64,000 bases of DNA. It comes from Geosiphon pyriformis. Lineage: Eukaryota > Glomeromycota > Glomeromycetes > Archaeosporales > Geosiphonaceae. Both the position numbers and the translations under genes were made by a program. The notes under the pieces were generated by a model. That model saw only the letters and a list, made by a program, of their open reading frames with translations, had not been told where the DNA came from and ran no database searches. The stretch is from NCBI GenBank assembly GCA_016748015.1, contig JAAOMT010000790.1, positions 147,610-211,609 on the forward strand. Direction: 5' to 3'. Shown here piece after piece: positions 22,750 to 34,177 of the stretch; position 1 is the stretch's first letter; the number at the start of each line of letters is the position of its first letter.

Positions 22750-25700
22750 TAGAGCTGGTTTGGAAAATTGCAACATGTAATGTTCATGGTATCAATGTCT
22801 CTGCCAAGCAGAAAGATGTTGTTTGTTGGCACAGTAATTCTGGAAATATGGTTTCTATTATTATGGAAACAAAATTGAGGTCTAATATTAGACCTTGGAT
22901 TATGAACAAGTTCAATGGAGTGAGGATATTTTCTTCTGGTTTGGACAATGGGTTTTTTAGTGCTGGAGTGATGATCATTATGAACAATTTCCTTGCTCGT
23001 CATGTTTCTAAGATTGAGAAGATACTTGGTTGTTTTCTTTCCGTTCGGCTTCTTTTTAAGAACAAATTGTCAGTTGTAATTTTGGGCCTGTATACAGGTG
23101 CTTCTGCCGAGACTAGATTTGGCCAAGCTTGTGAAATTAACTCTTTTATTGCCAAGGCTGCTAATTCTTCCACATTCATGGTTCTGAGTGGTGACTTCAA
23201 TGAGAACAGATCTAGAAAGAATGCTAGTCTTAAGTTTTGCTCAGATTTGGGGTTGGTCAACTCCTTTGGTGGACATCCTCTGGCCAAAGCTTCCACTTGG
23301 GGCAATTCCCGGGGTGTTATGAAGATTATCGACTATATTTTTGTGAGCAAGAGTTTGTCATCTGCTTTGGCTGGTCATAAAATCTCTTCTGTTTCTGATT
23401 TCTTTGACACTAATCATAATGCTGTTCTGGTTTCTGTTGGTTTGAGTGGTCTCTTGGATTCCTGTCTTAATAGTGAGTGCAAACAGGCCAATAAGAATAA
23501 GTGGAAATTCAAGATCAAGGATGCAGATGCTAATAAGTGGTTACACTTTAGGGAATGTTCTTTAGACAGGTTCTTGGGAAACATAGTTTTATTCAATGAT
23601 GCAAAAGTTAATGGAAATTTGAATGCCATGTGGAGGATCCTTAAGGATGTGGTTTTTTACTCAGCAGATAAGATGTTTTCTAAACATTGGTTTAGTGAGT
23701 TTGATTGTTCGAAAAATAAGCTATCTTTGAAGTTTTTCAAGTTGGAGTTGTTGGTGGCCAAGTTGATGAAATGTTTGAGCTTGGGTCAGATATCGAATGC
23801 TGCTTGCTTCCTCAAGGTGTGGTCTAATCTTGATAGTAAGGAGGCATCCAAAGCATGCACAATGTTTGATGATAATGTGAGCAAGGTGAGCATTCTTCAA
23901 CACCTATCAAGGGTAAAAAAATTGTACCATAAGTCTAAATACTATAAGTCTAGGGTGGCCAGAGATATTTCAATTAGGAGAGCAATAGACAAATGAATGG
24001 AAAACTTTAGCTCCAATAAAGGACTTATGATCAAGAGCATTTTGGATCGGCCATTCAAAAAAGTTGTGCTGAACCATCTGATATTGGACAATGAGTTGAT
24101 TTTGGAGCCCAAGGAAGTTAAATCTGCTGTTGATAACATCATGGAGGGATGGATGAGGAAAAGAGTTGCTCCTGTTTTTCTGCCTGTTCATTGGTCTAAT
24201 CAATATGCCCTCTTGGACTATATCAGTAATGATGCATTCTCAAAGGTTATGAATGTGATTAAATCGGATGAGTTTCTCTTAGTGGTCAAAGAACTGTCTG
24301 ATGGGAAAGCTGCTGGCATGTCTGGTATTCCTAATAAGCTTTGGAAGCATGGAGATACTCAGGTTCTGGGTGGTCTGCTTGACATTCTTAATGTGTGCTT
24401 AAAGTTAGGAGCAGTTTTTTTACAGTAAAAGCAAGCCTGAGTTTCCATGATATCAAAGCCCTATGATTGGGAAGGGACACTTACTAATACCAGGCCAATA
24501 GCTTTGATTAAGACAGCCAGAAAGATACTGTCTAAGATTTTTTTTGACAGAATATCTCTGGCTTGTAGTGTTTCTGATGTTTTTCGTGGGGACAATTTTT
24601 TGGTTTTAAAAAGTACATCTACTCAAACTCCTATCTTCACCATTGGTTCTATCATTGAAAATGCACTTGAGAAGAACAGGAAGCTTTGGCTAATGCTTCA
24701 GGATATGCAGAAAGCTTATGACTCAGTTGGGTGGCCCCATCTGCAAAATAGTTTAACTAGGATCAAAATGTGCTCCCGTTTTATTGAACTTTTTGGAAAT
24801 ATACACAATAATCGGTCCAATTGGATAATGACAGACTTTGGTCTAACTGATGGATATGCTATTCATGATGGGTTGGATCAAGGAAAAGTTTTTTCACCAT
24901 TGTTGTGGAGGATCTTTTATGACCCTCTGTTTTGTGAAGTCAAAAGGCATGAACAATTGTACGGCTATAGGTTGAATTCTAAATTTTTTACCAAGACAGG
25001 TAAAGCTGACTCTAAGGGCAGCAAAACCTCCTTTTTTTGCAGCTAGTGTCTTTGTGGATGACACTATTTGGATTGGAAATTGTCTGGCAGCCATACAATG
25101 CATTTTGAACATTGTGAGTGAATTTTTTTCAATTAATAATATTGTTATCAACACAGACAAGACAGTTGCCATTTCTATCAATTGAGGGGCCAGGGAGGTT
25201 TCTTTGTCAATCAGTGGCTCTAGAATTTCTATTGCCAAGAAGGGTGTGTCTTACTGATACTTGGAGATTTTTTTTTCTACAGATGGCCTATTTAAGCCAA
25301 GTTTGGCCAAAGCTTATTCAGATATTAGGTTCTTTTCAAATGTTGTGCTAAGGAAGGCTGTTACTGAGAAGCAATTTTTGTATTTGGTGTCTGCTGTTTT
25401 GCAACTCATAATTGGTTACAGACTTCAGTTTAGTTGTATTTCTAAGAGTGTTTGTGAAAAGTGGGACAAAATATTGAGAAAAGAGTTAAAGCTTAAGACT
25501 AATCTACCCAAGAATTTTCCAAACGAGGCTTTGTATCATCCAGAATTATACAGTTTAAGAACTTTTGAACAGGTGCTGGCTGAGAATATATTGGCTGGCT
25601 TGGTTGTGTTTTCGAATGCTGGTGGAATCCTTGGTAAACTATTTAAGCACAGAGCCATGGAGTTGCAGGCCATTAGCTGGATGCCCCAGCACCCTCTAAG

Positions 25701-27424
25701 AGTTCTGATCAATTTGTTGATTAATCCCACAAATTGTTTTTTGGCTGGTGCGACACGTGTTCTCAAGTTGTACAACCTCTTATTGGGTGGTAATCTGCCT
25801 GATGTTTTTCAGGCCAAGAATAGTATTGCAGTTTTAGACGTGCTTGGTTTGGAGTCTTATTTGTGTATGGCAAAATCTCTTAAGAGGTATGGCATAGTGT
25901 TCATTCATTAGCTTTTGGACTACCAAGGTGCTTGTTTTGAGTAGAACACTTTTTGCAAATGGAAGAAGCTGGACCTTAGAGGCCTGGTTCCTGTTTGGTT
26001 CGTCTTGTTGGTTGAATTTATTAAAGAAGGCAGTTTGTTGAATCGTGTGGTGTTGTCTCATTGTTCAGCTCTCGCTGACTCTCCTTATGACTTTGGTTAT
26101 GTTAATAAGCATCTGCTGAATTCTGATTTGGGTTCTATGACTGTCTATACAGATGGTTCCGTCAAAAGTTTGGGTTTGTTGGATGCTTGTGATGGTGCTG
26201 CCGCCTACTTTCTGGATGCTAACATTAGCATTGGGGTCAGGGTGGATGGGTTGTTATCCTCAACTTTGGTGGAGCTGCAAGCCATTGTACTAGCTTTAGA
26301 GTGTGTGCCCGCTTCTCGGTCTGTTGTTTTGTTTATTGACAGTCAGGCCTTACTGGACTTGTGCGAATCTGGCGGTGGTGTGTTTAGTTCTGATTTTCAT
26401 GACAAATGCTGGATTGAGAAAGAATATATTTGCTGTGTTATCTCTAGAAAAGACTTGTCGGTTATGTGGAACAAAGTCAAGGGTCATTCTGGTGTTGTTG
26501 GGAATGAACGTGCCAATTTCTATGCTGATACCACTGTTGCCTCTAGGTTTTTTCTGCCCCTTGTGGTTCTTTATCGCTTTCTAAGAGTTGAGGACAAGCC
26601 TGTCTCCAGAAATGCTTGTCATGTTGCCAAAAAATTGTTTAACACTATTCACTCTGTTGGTTGGGAGGCCAAATGTGTTGGTAGCTTTGTTAAAATGAGT
26701 CTCTGTGACCATTTTGATAAGGCCAATACCTTTTGTGTTTGGCATCCTGATAGCAAGATCAAATCTGGCTACACCAGTAGTGCATCAGCGACACTTCAGT
26801 CATATTTTATGAAAGCATTCCACTACTGCTTACCAGTGGCCAAAAGAAAAAAATTGTATGATCTGAAATATCCAATAATTGTATGCATTCGGTGTGGATT
26901 GGTGAAGGACTCCAATCACATGTTTTCCTGCACTCATAATGCCAATGTTCAGGAAACTTTGTTGTCAGACACTTCTATGGAGTGGAATGCAGTGTTAAGA
27001 ATTGCTGCCGATAGGAATGTGATTGCTAATTTGCTGCATGAGGCTGGGTCTTCCATCAACCTATTCACAGCACTGGCTAAAGGTTTTGTGTTGAAAGGCT
27101 GGGTGGCTGACACGGTAAGCCATTTGGGTACTGGTTTTGGTGAGAGTGCGTTGGTTGTCAATTTCGTTCGTTATTTTGCTAAGAGTCACAGATCAGCTAT
27201 TTGGATACCAACAGCTAAGTTGAGATCCTATTATGAAAAGCATAACCTTCTACCACGAGACAGCTCCTTTCTTTTGTCAGTGTCTGGTCTGTCTTCCTTG
27301 TGGTCTGCTGGGTCAATCTGAGATTTTGGTTTCAGGTTGGGTGTTCAGATTGCACCCGTGCCTTACAAAATCAGACTTTGGTTTCTTAAGTGGTTTTCCT
27401 GTAGTGGAAGTTCTGGATACATAG
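22746..27424 (+). pseudogene. LINE-B ORF2: endonuclease, reverse transcriptase, RNase H (broken)
   Basis: The longest ORF2 here. The start codon is ATA at 22,746-22,748, apparently a G-to-A change of the ATGA overlap. The APE-type endonuclease (about 22,770-23,460) shows A-T-C-N-V-H-G, METKL, SGDFNEN and TNHNAV, so the catalytic-type residues are largely present. It is open to a TGA at 23,994. Reverse transcriptase: DGKAAGMSGIP (about 24,300), P-I-A-L-I-K-T-A-R-K-I-L (about 24,495), DMQKAYDSVGW, GLDQGKVFSPLLWRI and the FVDD catalytic box (about 25,050). RNase H (26,140-26,550) keeps VYTDGS, a VELQA Glu, IDSQA and KGHSGVVGNE. The C-terminal zinc region has C-I-R-C-G...F-S-C-T-H. Stops at 23,994, 24,426 and 25,911 and a frameshift near 25,040 disable it. 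Confidence 0.9.
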
Positions 27425-27496
27425 CGCTGTCTTGGTTGGCCCAAGTGGCTAGTCACATGTAGAAAAAGCATGAGCCACGCTTAATTTAGATTCTGT
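26753..27496. repeat. 744-bp segment repeated after the N gap (first copy)
   Basis: Appears identical to 27,517-28,260 as read; all open frames in the two copies translate identically. It ends exactly at the first N. Confidence 0.9.
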
Positions 27497-27516
27497 NNNN
27501 NNNNNNNNNNNNNNNN
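27497..27516. other. 20-N assembly gap
   Basis: A run of 20 N. The sequence right of it repeats the 744 bp left of it, so the real gap is probably negative (overlapping contig ends). Confidence 0.95.
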
Positions 27517-28260
27517 GCAAGATCAAATCTGGCTACACCAGTAGTGCATCAGCGACACTTCAGTCATATTTTATGAAAGCATTCCACTACTGCTTACCAG
27601 TGGCCAAAAGAAAAAAATTGTATGATCTGAAATATCCAATAATTGTATGCATTCGGTGTGGATTGGTGAAGGACTCCAATCACATGTTTTCCTGCACTCA
27701 TAATGCCAATGTTCAGGAAACTTTGTTGTCAGACACTTCTATGGAGTGGAATGCAGTGTTAAGAATTGCTGCCGATAGGAATGTGATTGCTAATTTGCTG
27801 CATGAGGCTGGGTCTTCCATCAACCTATTCACAGCACTGGCTAAAGGTTTTGTGTTGAAAGGCTGGGTGGCTGACACGGTAAGCCATTTGGGTACTGGTT
27901 TTGGTGAGAGTGCGTTGGTTGTCAATTTCGTTCGTTATTTTGCTAAGAGTCACAGATCAGCTATTTGGATACCAACAGCTAAGTTGAGATCCTATTATGA
28001 AAAGCATAACCTTCTACCACGAGACAGCTCCTTTCTTTTGTCAGTGTCTGGTCTGTCTTCCTTGTGGTCTGCTGGGTCAATCTGAGATTTTGGTTTCAGG
28101 TTGGGTGTTCAGATTGCACCCGTGCCTTACAAAATCAGACTTTGGTTTCTTAAGTGGTTTTCCTGTAGTGGAAGTTCTGGATACATAGCGCTGTCTTGGT
28201 TGGCCCAAGTGGCTAGTCACATGTAGAAAAAGCATGAGCCACGCTTAATTTAGATTCTGT
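27517..28260. repeat. 744-bp segment repeated after the N gap (second copy)
   Basis: Begins GCAAGATCAAATCTGG exactly as at 26,753 and ends ATTTAGATTCTGT, as the first copy does immediately before the gap. Most likely an unmerged contig overlap inside LINE-B. Confidence 0.9.
28230..28246 (+). other. LINE 3' UTR stem-loop, copy 4
   Basis: AAGCATG-AGC-CACGCTT: same hairpin as at 15,073 with one mismatched pair. A second apparent copy before the gap (about 27,466-27,482) is the assembly duplicate. Confidence 0.5.
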
Positions 28261-28320
28261 GTATTCTATGTACTTAGGTAGTGGTTGGGCTGCACTTGTA
28301 AAATCTTTAATAAAAAAAAA

Positions 28321-28343
28321 AAATATTTATTTATTATAAATAT
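28321..28343. repeat. 23-bp target-site duplication of LINE-B, right copy
   Basis: Follows the LINE-B A tail directly and is the exact reverse complement of 11,376-11,398. Confidence 0.85.
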
Positions 28344-29583
28344 ATATTTGTATTTATTATTTTGTTTTTATATAATATTATAAATTTTTTATAATTTAAT
28401 ACAAAATTCATATTTATTAAAAAAATATGTTTTTTTTTATTTTTAAACTTAAAATTTTTAAGCAAATAAAAAATTAATTTAAATATATTTTTAATTTAAA
28501 AACCAATAAAACAAATTTTGGTTTCAAAATTTATAATAAAATTAAATTGAATTAACATAAAAAATACAATTAAGTTTATTAAAAAAGTAATAAATTCAAT
28601 CAAATTTAATAATTTTTAAAATTTAAACTTAAATAAATTAATTTTAATACTAAAATTAATATTATTAATAAAAATAACATAATTTAAAAAGACAATAATT
28701 TTAAAATAAGATATTAAATTAATAAATTAAACTACTAAACTTATAAATATAATAAAAAACTTAAAATTTTGGTTAAAAAAACAGCAAAATTAAATAATTT
28801 AAACTTAATATTTGTAATAAAAAAAGTTTTATAGTATTATTATCATTTATATTATTAATTAAAAATAAAATAATATTAGTTTTATTAGATTATATAAACA
28901 TATATAAATTTTTTATAAAGCTGTTTTATTTATAATTTTAATATTGTTTAATTTTTTCAAATTTATATAATAAGTTTTTTCTATTATTAAATTTTTAAAA
29001 TTGTTAATATTAAATATATTATTAATACTATTGGTTTTGCTGTTTATTTTATTGTTTTAAGATTTAAATATTTTAAAAACACCAAAATTCAAAATATTTA
29101 TATTTAAAAAACCAGTAAATAAATTAATTATACTAGTTTTAAAACCCAACTTTTTGTTTTTTTGTTAATGTATTTTTAATTATATTTTATGTAATTTACT
29201 TAAAAAAAAGTTAATATATTAAAATAATTAGTTTTTTTTAAAATATAAATAAAAATTTAAGTATATTAACAATATAAAAATCTGTTTAATATATAAATTA
29301 TAATAAAATAATATTTTTATATATATTTTATACAATAACTTTAGTATATAATCTTTAACAACTTATATTTTTAGCTCTTAAAATTAATATTTAATTATTT
29401 AATCTTGTTAATACAAAACTTAAAATATTTTGCTTTATAATATTTTTTTAATATTTTTTCGCAGCTATTTTAATTTTTTGTTGTACATTTAAAAAAAATT
29501 TTAATAATTACAAAGTTTTTAAATTATATTATAATATTTCTAAATCATAAGTACAGTATTTCTTAAATTTATTTTTAAATAAA
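28344..29583. other. AT-rich gene-free DNA
   Basis: No ORF, RNA gene or recognisable repeat. This is the last part of the AT-rich compartment before the MITE and the first gene. Confidence 0.65.
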
Positions 29584-29587
29584 TAAA

Positions 29588-29856
29588 GAGAATTGCTAAA
29601 TCGACCCACCGCAACACGTGATATAATTTTACGTCATAGTTTCGTATTCAACTATATATAGGAACATATTAACGAATATTATGGTTGTTCACAACGAAGT
29701 GTTTTTTAATTATAAAACACTATAAATTACTTATGGCATAATAAAAAATTAAATATATAATCTATATTCAATTTTATATTAGAAAAAGTTATTTTTTATT
29801 AAAATTCTATATATATTAATATCACGTGTTGCGGGTGGGTCGATTTAGCAATTCCC
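29588..29856. mobile_element. MITE, 269 bp, with about 36-bp terminal inverted repeats
   Basis: The ends are near-perfect inverted repeats (29,588-29,624 and about 29,820-29,856; outer part GAGAATTGCTAAATCGACCC versus GGGAATTGCTAAATCGACCC). They differ by one base near the tip and one inserted C. A 4-bp TAAA directly flanks both ends (29,584-29,587 and 29,857-29,860). There is no coding capacity; the interior is AT-rich. The repeats contain a CACGTG palindrome. This is a non-autonomous DNA transposon; the superfamily is not clear from a 4-bp AT duplication. Confidence 0.85.
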
Positions 29857-29998
29857 TAAATAATATAAATTTATTTAAAAATAATATTTAATTATTGGCA
29901 TTTTTAATTTAGATATTACTGATCAGGGATAAATAAAAATAAAAATTTAGGTCACTGATCTAACTTTTTGGTTCTTACCTACTATTCTATTACAAACC

Positions 29999-32208
29999 AT
30001 GAGGTTTTATGTGGGAGACGAGAACGGGCTTATCAAAAGTAAAGACAATATAAAATACGATAATACATTTGTTTAAATCGAACTTTGTTTTCCATTATTA
30101 TAATTTAATCAAACGCTTGGTGTGAATTCATACTTTCAGCTGTTGTTATACCGAGTAACTCTATCACATTAAACCCTAAAGACCCACCTGCCCTGCAGAC
30201 AACTGTTAAACCATGGGGTTGTGTTGATCCGAGGCGTAACGTTAATTTAATGTGTAAACGTATAATCACTGGAAATAATTCTGATTTCTCACAGGTACTT
30301 CATTATCCTTTATCATCATTTATCATCCTCATTTATCCTTAATTAATTGAAACCCTTTTAGTTTGTAATAGCAAGACAAAATGGCCAAATTGAGATCGTC
30401 GATAAATCTTCTCCTGTTGAAATTAAGAGGGTCTACGAGTTCAAGGAGGAAACAATAATGTTACCTGATATGACTAAAAAAGAGAAAAATAAGATAAAAT
30501 CGCTCGATGAAGATAACAAGAACAAAATTAATATCAACAACCATGAAAAAAATTCAAAAGGATTTATTGGATTGTTTGCCAATGAGAGGTAGATTATTTT
30601 AATACTCATTGTCTTGAGAAATTCATCGTTATTTTTAAAATTGAAAATCTTGGTATAATTAGTACCCTAGTAACGTGTACAGGTGCAGGAACGCTGCGTT
30701 ATTGGACTATACCATCAGATCCGGTAGGCCCAACTAATTCACTCATGTAAAATAGGTGTTTGGGACCGGAAAACTTTTGAACATAGCTTTATTCAAATTT
30801 CCAAGTTGTTCTTTGAATTTAGATGATATGGTGCAGTATGAAAAAAGGAATTAGGTTCAAGTGTTCCTATCATCTAATCCTCTTTCTGAATCGTATTTTT
30901 CATACAGTTGGGTGCACCTTTAACAATAAAAGATACTTTAAATATCCAACTTCCATTAGACCTTTGCCGTTTACGCGTACTTCCTAAACAACCTAATTTA
31001 ATAGCATTCGGCGGGAAAGAACGTGACCTTAGTGTATGGGATGTCAACGGCTCACAAGTTAATAAACCTGAAGAAACTAAAAATTCACCAATCCGACCCA
31101 TAATTAAGCATAAACCTCTAAATAAATATCAAAAAGTGGAACAAAAGGAAAGTTGCAGACGGATATGGAACGCCAAGAATTTTCCCAATGATGCTCTCTC
31201 CCTTCGCCACCCTATCTGGATTACGGATCTACAGTTCATGAGCGAAGATGATCCTTCAAAGATTGTCGTAGGGACCAAATATAAACAGGTATTAGTAATA
31301 TATCTTTTGATAATTTATCTTGTTCAAAGCCGTATCAAACTTAATTTAATCTACAAAATTTTAAGATACGTTTGTATGATATTAGAACACAGAGAAGACC
31401 CGTATTAAATGTTATAATCGGTGAAAATCCCGTGGCATCTGTTAGCATGGGAAGAAATCCATAGTTAGTTTCATGAATTTCATTTTTAATTTTACAGATT
31501 TGGTGTTGTTTTAGGGTTCTAAGTTTATTGGATTTTCCCATAATCTCAACTAACTTAGTGAGATCGTGGCAGGGGATACAGCACTTTCTGTATTATCCAT
31601 GGACATAAGAACAGGTGAAAAGCCTAGTGATTTTATTTTTATTTTTTCTTGGATTAATACTTTTTTCTATATTTGAAACCTATATAAAACGTTGGTTGCA
31701 AATCTAAAAGGCCAGTGCTTAGGTCATTATAAAGGTAAAGTTATTGTGAAAGTTGATTCGAGTCATCATGATCGATATCAGTCTAGTCTCCTAAAAAGGC
31801 TTTGATTTAAATCTATAGGGTTCACCGGAGCTGTACGTGATTTAGCAATAGATCCGGCATCTTTGTCCTTGGTCTCTGTCTCATGTGATCGGTTTTTACG
31901 TGTGCATTCGACCAACGAAGGGCGCAAGTTGTTGAATAAAGTGTATTTGAAGCAGCGACTCACATGTCTTATTATTGATAAAGATAGCAAAGGTATTAAT
32001 TTATCCAATCCTCAAAATGATCGACTCAAGCAATTACCAAAATGCTAATATTTTCAATTCGGTGCTGATAGATTACAATAATGCAAATAAAAGAGCGCAG
32101 GAGGATGATCAAGAAGAAGAGATATGGCAACAAATGGAGTCGGTGGAACAAAATAAAATGAAAAAAAGGAAATTAGCCAAAAGTGACTCTAATGATGCAG
32201 ATCTTTGA
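29999..32208 (+). CDS. NSA1: NSA1/WDR74-like ribosome biogenesis WD-repeat protein
   Basis: Nsa1 (human WDR74) is a nucleolar WD40 protein acting on early pre-60S particles. The start MRFYVGDENGLIK at 29,999 is the first blade strand. After an intron (30,039-30,139) the exons give KPWGCVDPRR and a VIARQNGQIEIVD repeat. A small exon then reads TCTGAGTLRYW, and the 30,908-31,288 exon contains FGGKERDLSVWD, W-N-A-K-N and PIWITDLQF...KIVVGTKYKQ. Later exons give IRLYDIRTQRRPVL, MDIRTGQCLGHYKG and FTGAVRDLAIDP...CDRFLRVH. The last exon has a basic, acidic-mixed tail (W-Q-Q-M-E...M-K-K-R-K) ending at TGA 32,206-32,208, typical of Nsa1. It has about nine exons with short introns; the exon near 31,450-31,560 is the least certain. 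It is convergent with mL49. Confidence 0.92.
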
Positions 32209-32515
32209 AGTGAGAAATATCAGAAATTCACATGATAAATGACCATCTTTCGATGATACAGAAACCTTAGTACGCGCAAAGATGTTAACTAAGTCAGACA
32301 AAGATGAAAATTAAGGCTGAGCCTTTTTAAACATTAAGTCTGAGATATAAGCATTTTTAGGTGATTCAATTGTCCTAAAATGACTTTGAGGATATCTACC
32401 CCCGACTATATAGATAGTAGAGGCTTTAGACCCTTTTTTTTTTTTTTTACCTTGCACCCAATTTAGTAGACAAATGTTACTAGTATTATACTTAGTTTAG
32501 CTAGCGAATTTGATT
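32209..32515. other. Convergent intergenic region (NSA1/mL49 3' ends)
   Basis: Contains a T-run at about 32,431-32,445, otherwise ordinary. It presumably holds both polyadenylation regions. Confidence 0.5.
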
Positions 32516-33678
32516 TCAAAATCCCTTTTTATGTAACCACAGTTTTATCTCCTGGTCAAAACGACCCTTGACTACAATCTGGCTACAATTCTGTTTGATG
32601 ATGATGGTATGTTTTTTCCTACCCTTATTTGGAAACAGTTCTTGCCTCAGGTCTTCTACCAGGGCCTTTAGGATTTATCGAAAAAAATGGTTAAAAATAA
32701 AACATGTTCTCAACAGAATTGCAACAGATTTTTTACCTTTATATCTCCCTGGATACGTCTCACCACGGTCAATAACTGAGTACGTCCATTTCTTATATCG
32801 AAATATACAGGCAGCTCTTGATTTTTTGATCTTTCCACAAAATAGGAATATGAAATATGTTGACGGTTATAGTTCTGTGGTTGAGTGGGGGGTACAAGGT
32901 GTTGATGTTTGATCTGTGTTCCTGGTGGGCCATGTAACGGTACTGGATTTAAATGGACCTTCAATGGTGGAACTTGAGGCTTGGAAGGATAAAAAGGTAT
33001 TGATAGGATTTCTTGCTTATCATTTAAGGAGACCTTAGTTCTCTTGGCCACTTCGAATAGATTTTTGATTCTTTCTAATTTAACCTGATAATAATTTTTG
33101 CATCTTTCCGGGACAATGTCTTTTGGATTGTAATTCCTTCGTGGAGGACGCGCGATCGCAGAATGCGGTATTCCTAATGCTGAGTTTATACGTGGATTTA
33201 TTGGTATTTTTTTTTTGGGATAACGGGGGCCTAAGCGTGGTAACGGTGGGGGTGGGTTTTCAACTCTGCCATAGAGTCTATATAAATTTTCTCGATATCG
33301 TCGCAGCGGTTTTTTAACAATACGGTTAGTTTTCCATGGGAACCCTTTGAACTTTGGAGGGGGGATTGCCGGGTGGGTCATTAAAGCTTTTGTGAATTTG
33401 TGGAATTAGAATTTCGAGGCCAAAGAAATATGGCCCCGAGAAAATATTCAAAGACATTGATAAGTGATTCGGAAATAGCCAACTAACGCGATGGATTTGA
33501 ACAAGAAACCCTTACAGGGTTTTGGTAGTGCAAATGTAGGCTTGGGTTCGGGACGCGTAGAATGTTTTGAGCGAGAAATTTGTCGCGGGACAAAATTGAG
33601 TTTAATCATCTCGCTGCACAGTTGACTTCTAGCGAAACCGAAGGGTCTTGAATTAAATCCCATAGAACGAATAAACAT
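32516..33678 (-). CDS. IMG2: Mitochondrial large-subunit ribosomal protein mL49 (Img2 family)
   Basis: Component of the mitochondrial large ribosomal subunit. The C-terminal Img2/mL49 domain is clear: S-Y-F-V-E-R-S-K-N-Q-E-L-P-V-Y, then NGRTQLLTVVRRIQGDIK. After an intron (32,736-32,666) it continues ALVEDLRQELFP and ends KGRFDQEIKLWLHKKGF at stop 32,518-32,516. The main exon (33,386-32,737) has a long Pro/Arg-rich N-terminal extension. I add an upstream exon (33,678-33,456) because a 69-nt intron with good GT...CTAAT...AG signals joins it in frame. That exon encodes an Arg/Ser-rich start (M-F-I-R-S-M-G-F-N-S-R) like a mitochondrial targeting peptide. Without it the start would be ATG 33,381. 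The protein is about twice the usual family length. Divergent from ERG27. Confidence 0.82.
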
Positions 33679-34177
33679 TTTTTGACAAAGTTGAAAACCG
33701 TAAAGAATTTGAGAAGTGCGGAACTTTGACTCTTTAATAAACCCTTTGATGTTTTCAGGTCTTGGCTAAAAATTCAGAATCAAATTAGTAAATTTTACGA
33801 GCTGTGGAAAAAGTTTTTGCAATGAGAAATTTTAGCTGATGAATCCATCTGGATTGTTAATTTTAAACATTTAAATTATTTACTTTTTTAAATTTATTAA
33901 ATAATAACAAAAATAATATTAAATCAAAAAGTTATTTATTTTAAATGTAAATTTTTATAAATTTTTATAAATTGATTATGCTTAAAACAAATAAATTTAT
34001 TAAAGGTAAAATTTTTGCGAAAAAAATTACCTCATAATTTTTTTCCCGCCACAATCTAACTAATTATAACCAGTTTTGTGATATGCATATATATTTTTTT
34101 TCGAACTACGTTGTATGCTTATTTAAGAAAACAGTTTTCTGTTAAATGAATAAATTAGGTGTTTTTAGCTAAAAATC
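33679..34177. promoter_or_regulatory. Divergent intergenic region (mL49 / ERG27)
   Basis: A 500-bp region between two divergently transcribed genes, with a very AT-rich centre (about 33,850-34,010). It must hold both promoters, but no specific element is recognised. Confidence 0.4.

Larger units (their letters stand above)
21578..28320 (+). mobile_element. LINE-B, 3' part
   Basis: Plus-strand continuation of LINE-B: the rest of ORF1 (21,578-22,749), ORF2 (22,746-27,424) and the 3' UTR with hairpin and a TTTAATAAAAAA tail ending at about 28,320. The 20-N gap and 744-bp duplication (27,497-28,260) inflate this copy. After removing 764 bp the restored LINE-B is about 6.75 kb, the same as LINE-A. 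The right 23-bp target-site duplication is at 28,321-28,343. Confidence 0.88.

Noticed and set aside
22746..27424. Reassigned genetic code (TGA as Trp) to keep LINE ORF2 open
   Set aside because: TAA and TAG stops and frameshifts also occur in the same ORF, and TGG is used normally; host genes here end with ordinary TGA stops.
26753..28260. True tandem duplication of the LINE-B end
   Set aside because: The copies look identical, start and stop exactly at the N gap, and would make LINE-B longer than LINE-A. An unmerged overlap explains this better.
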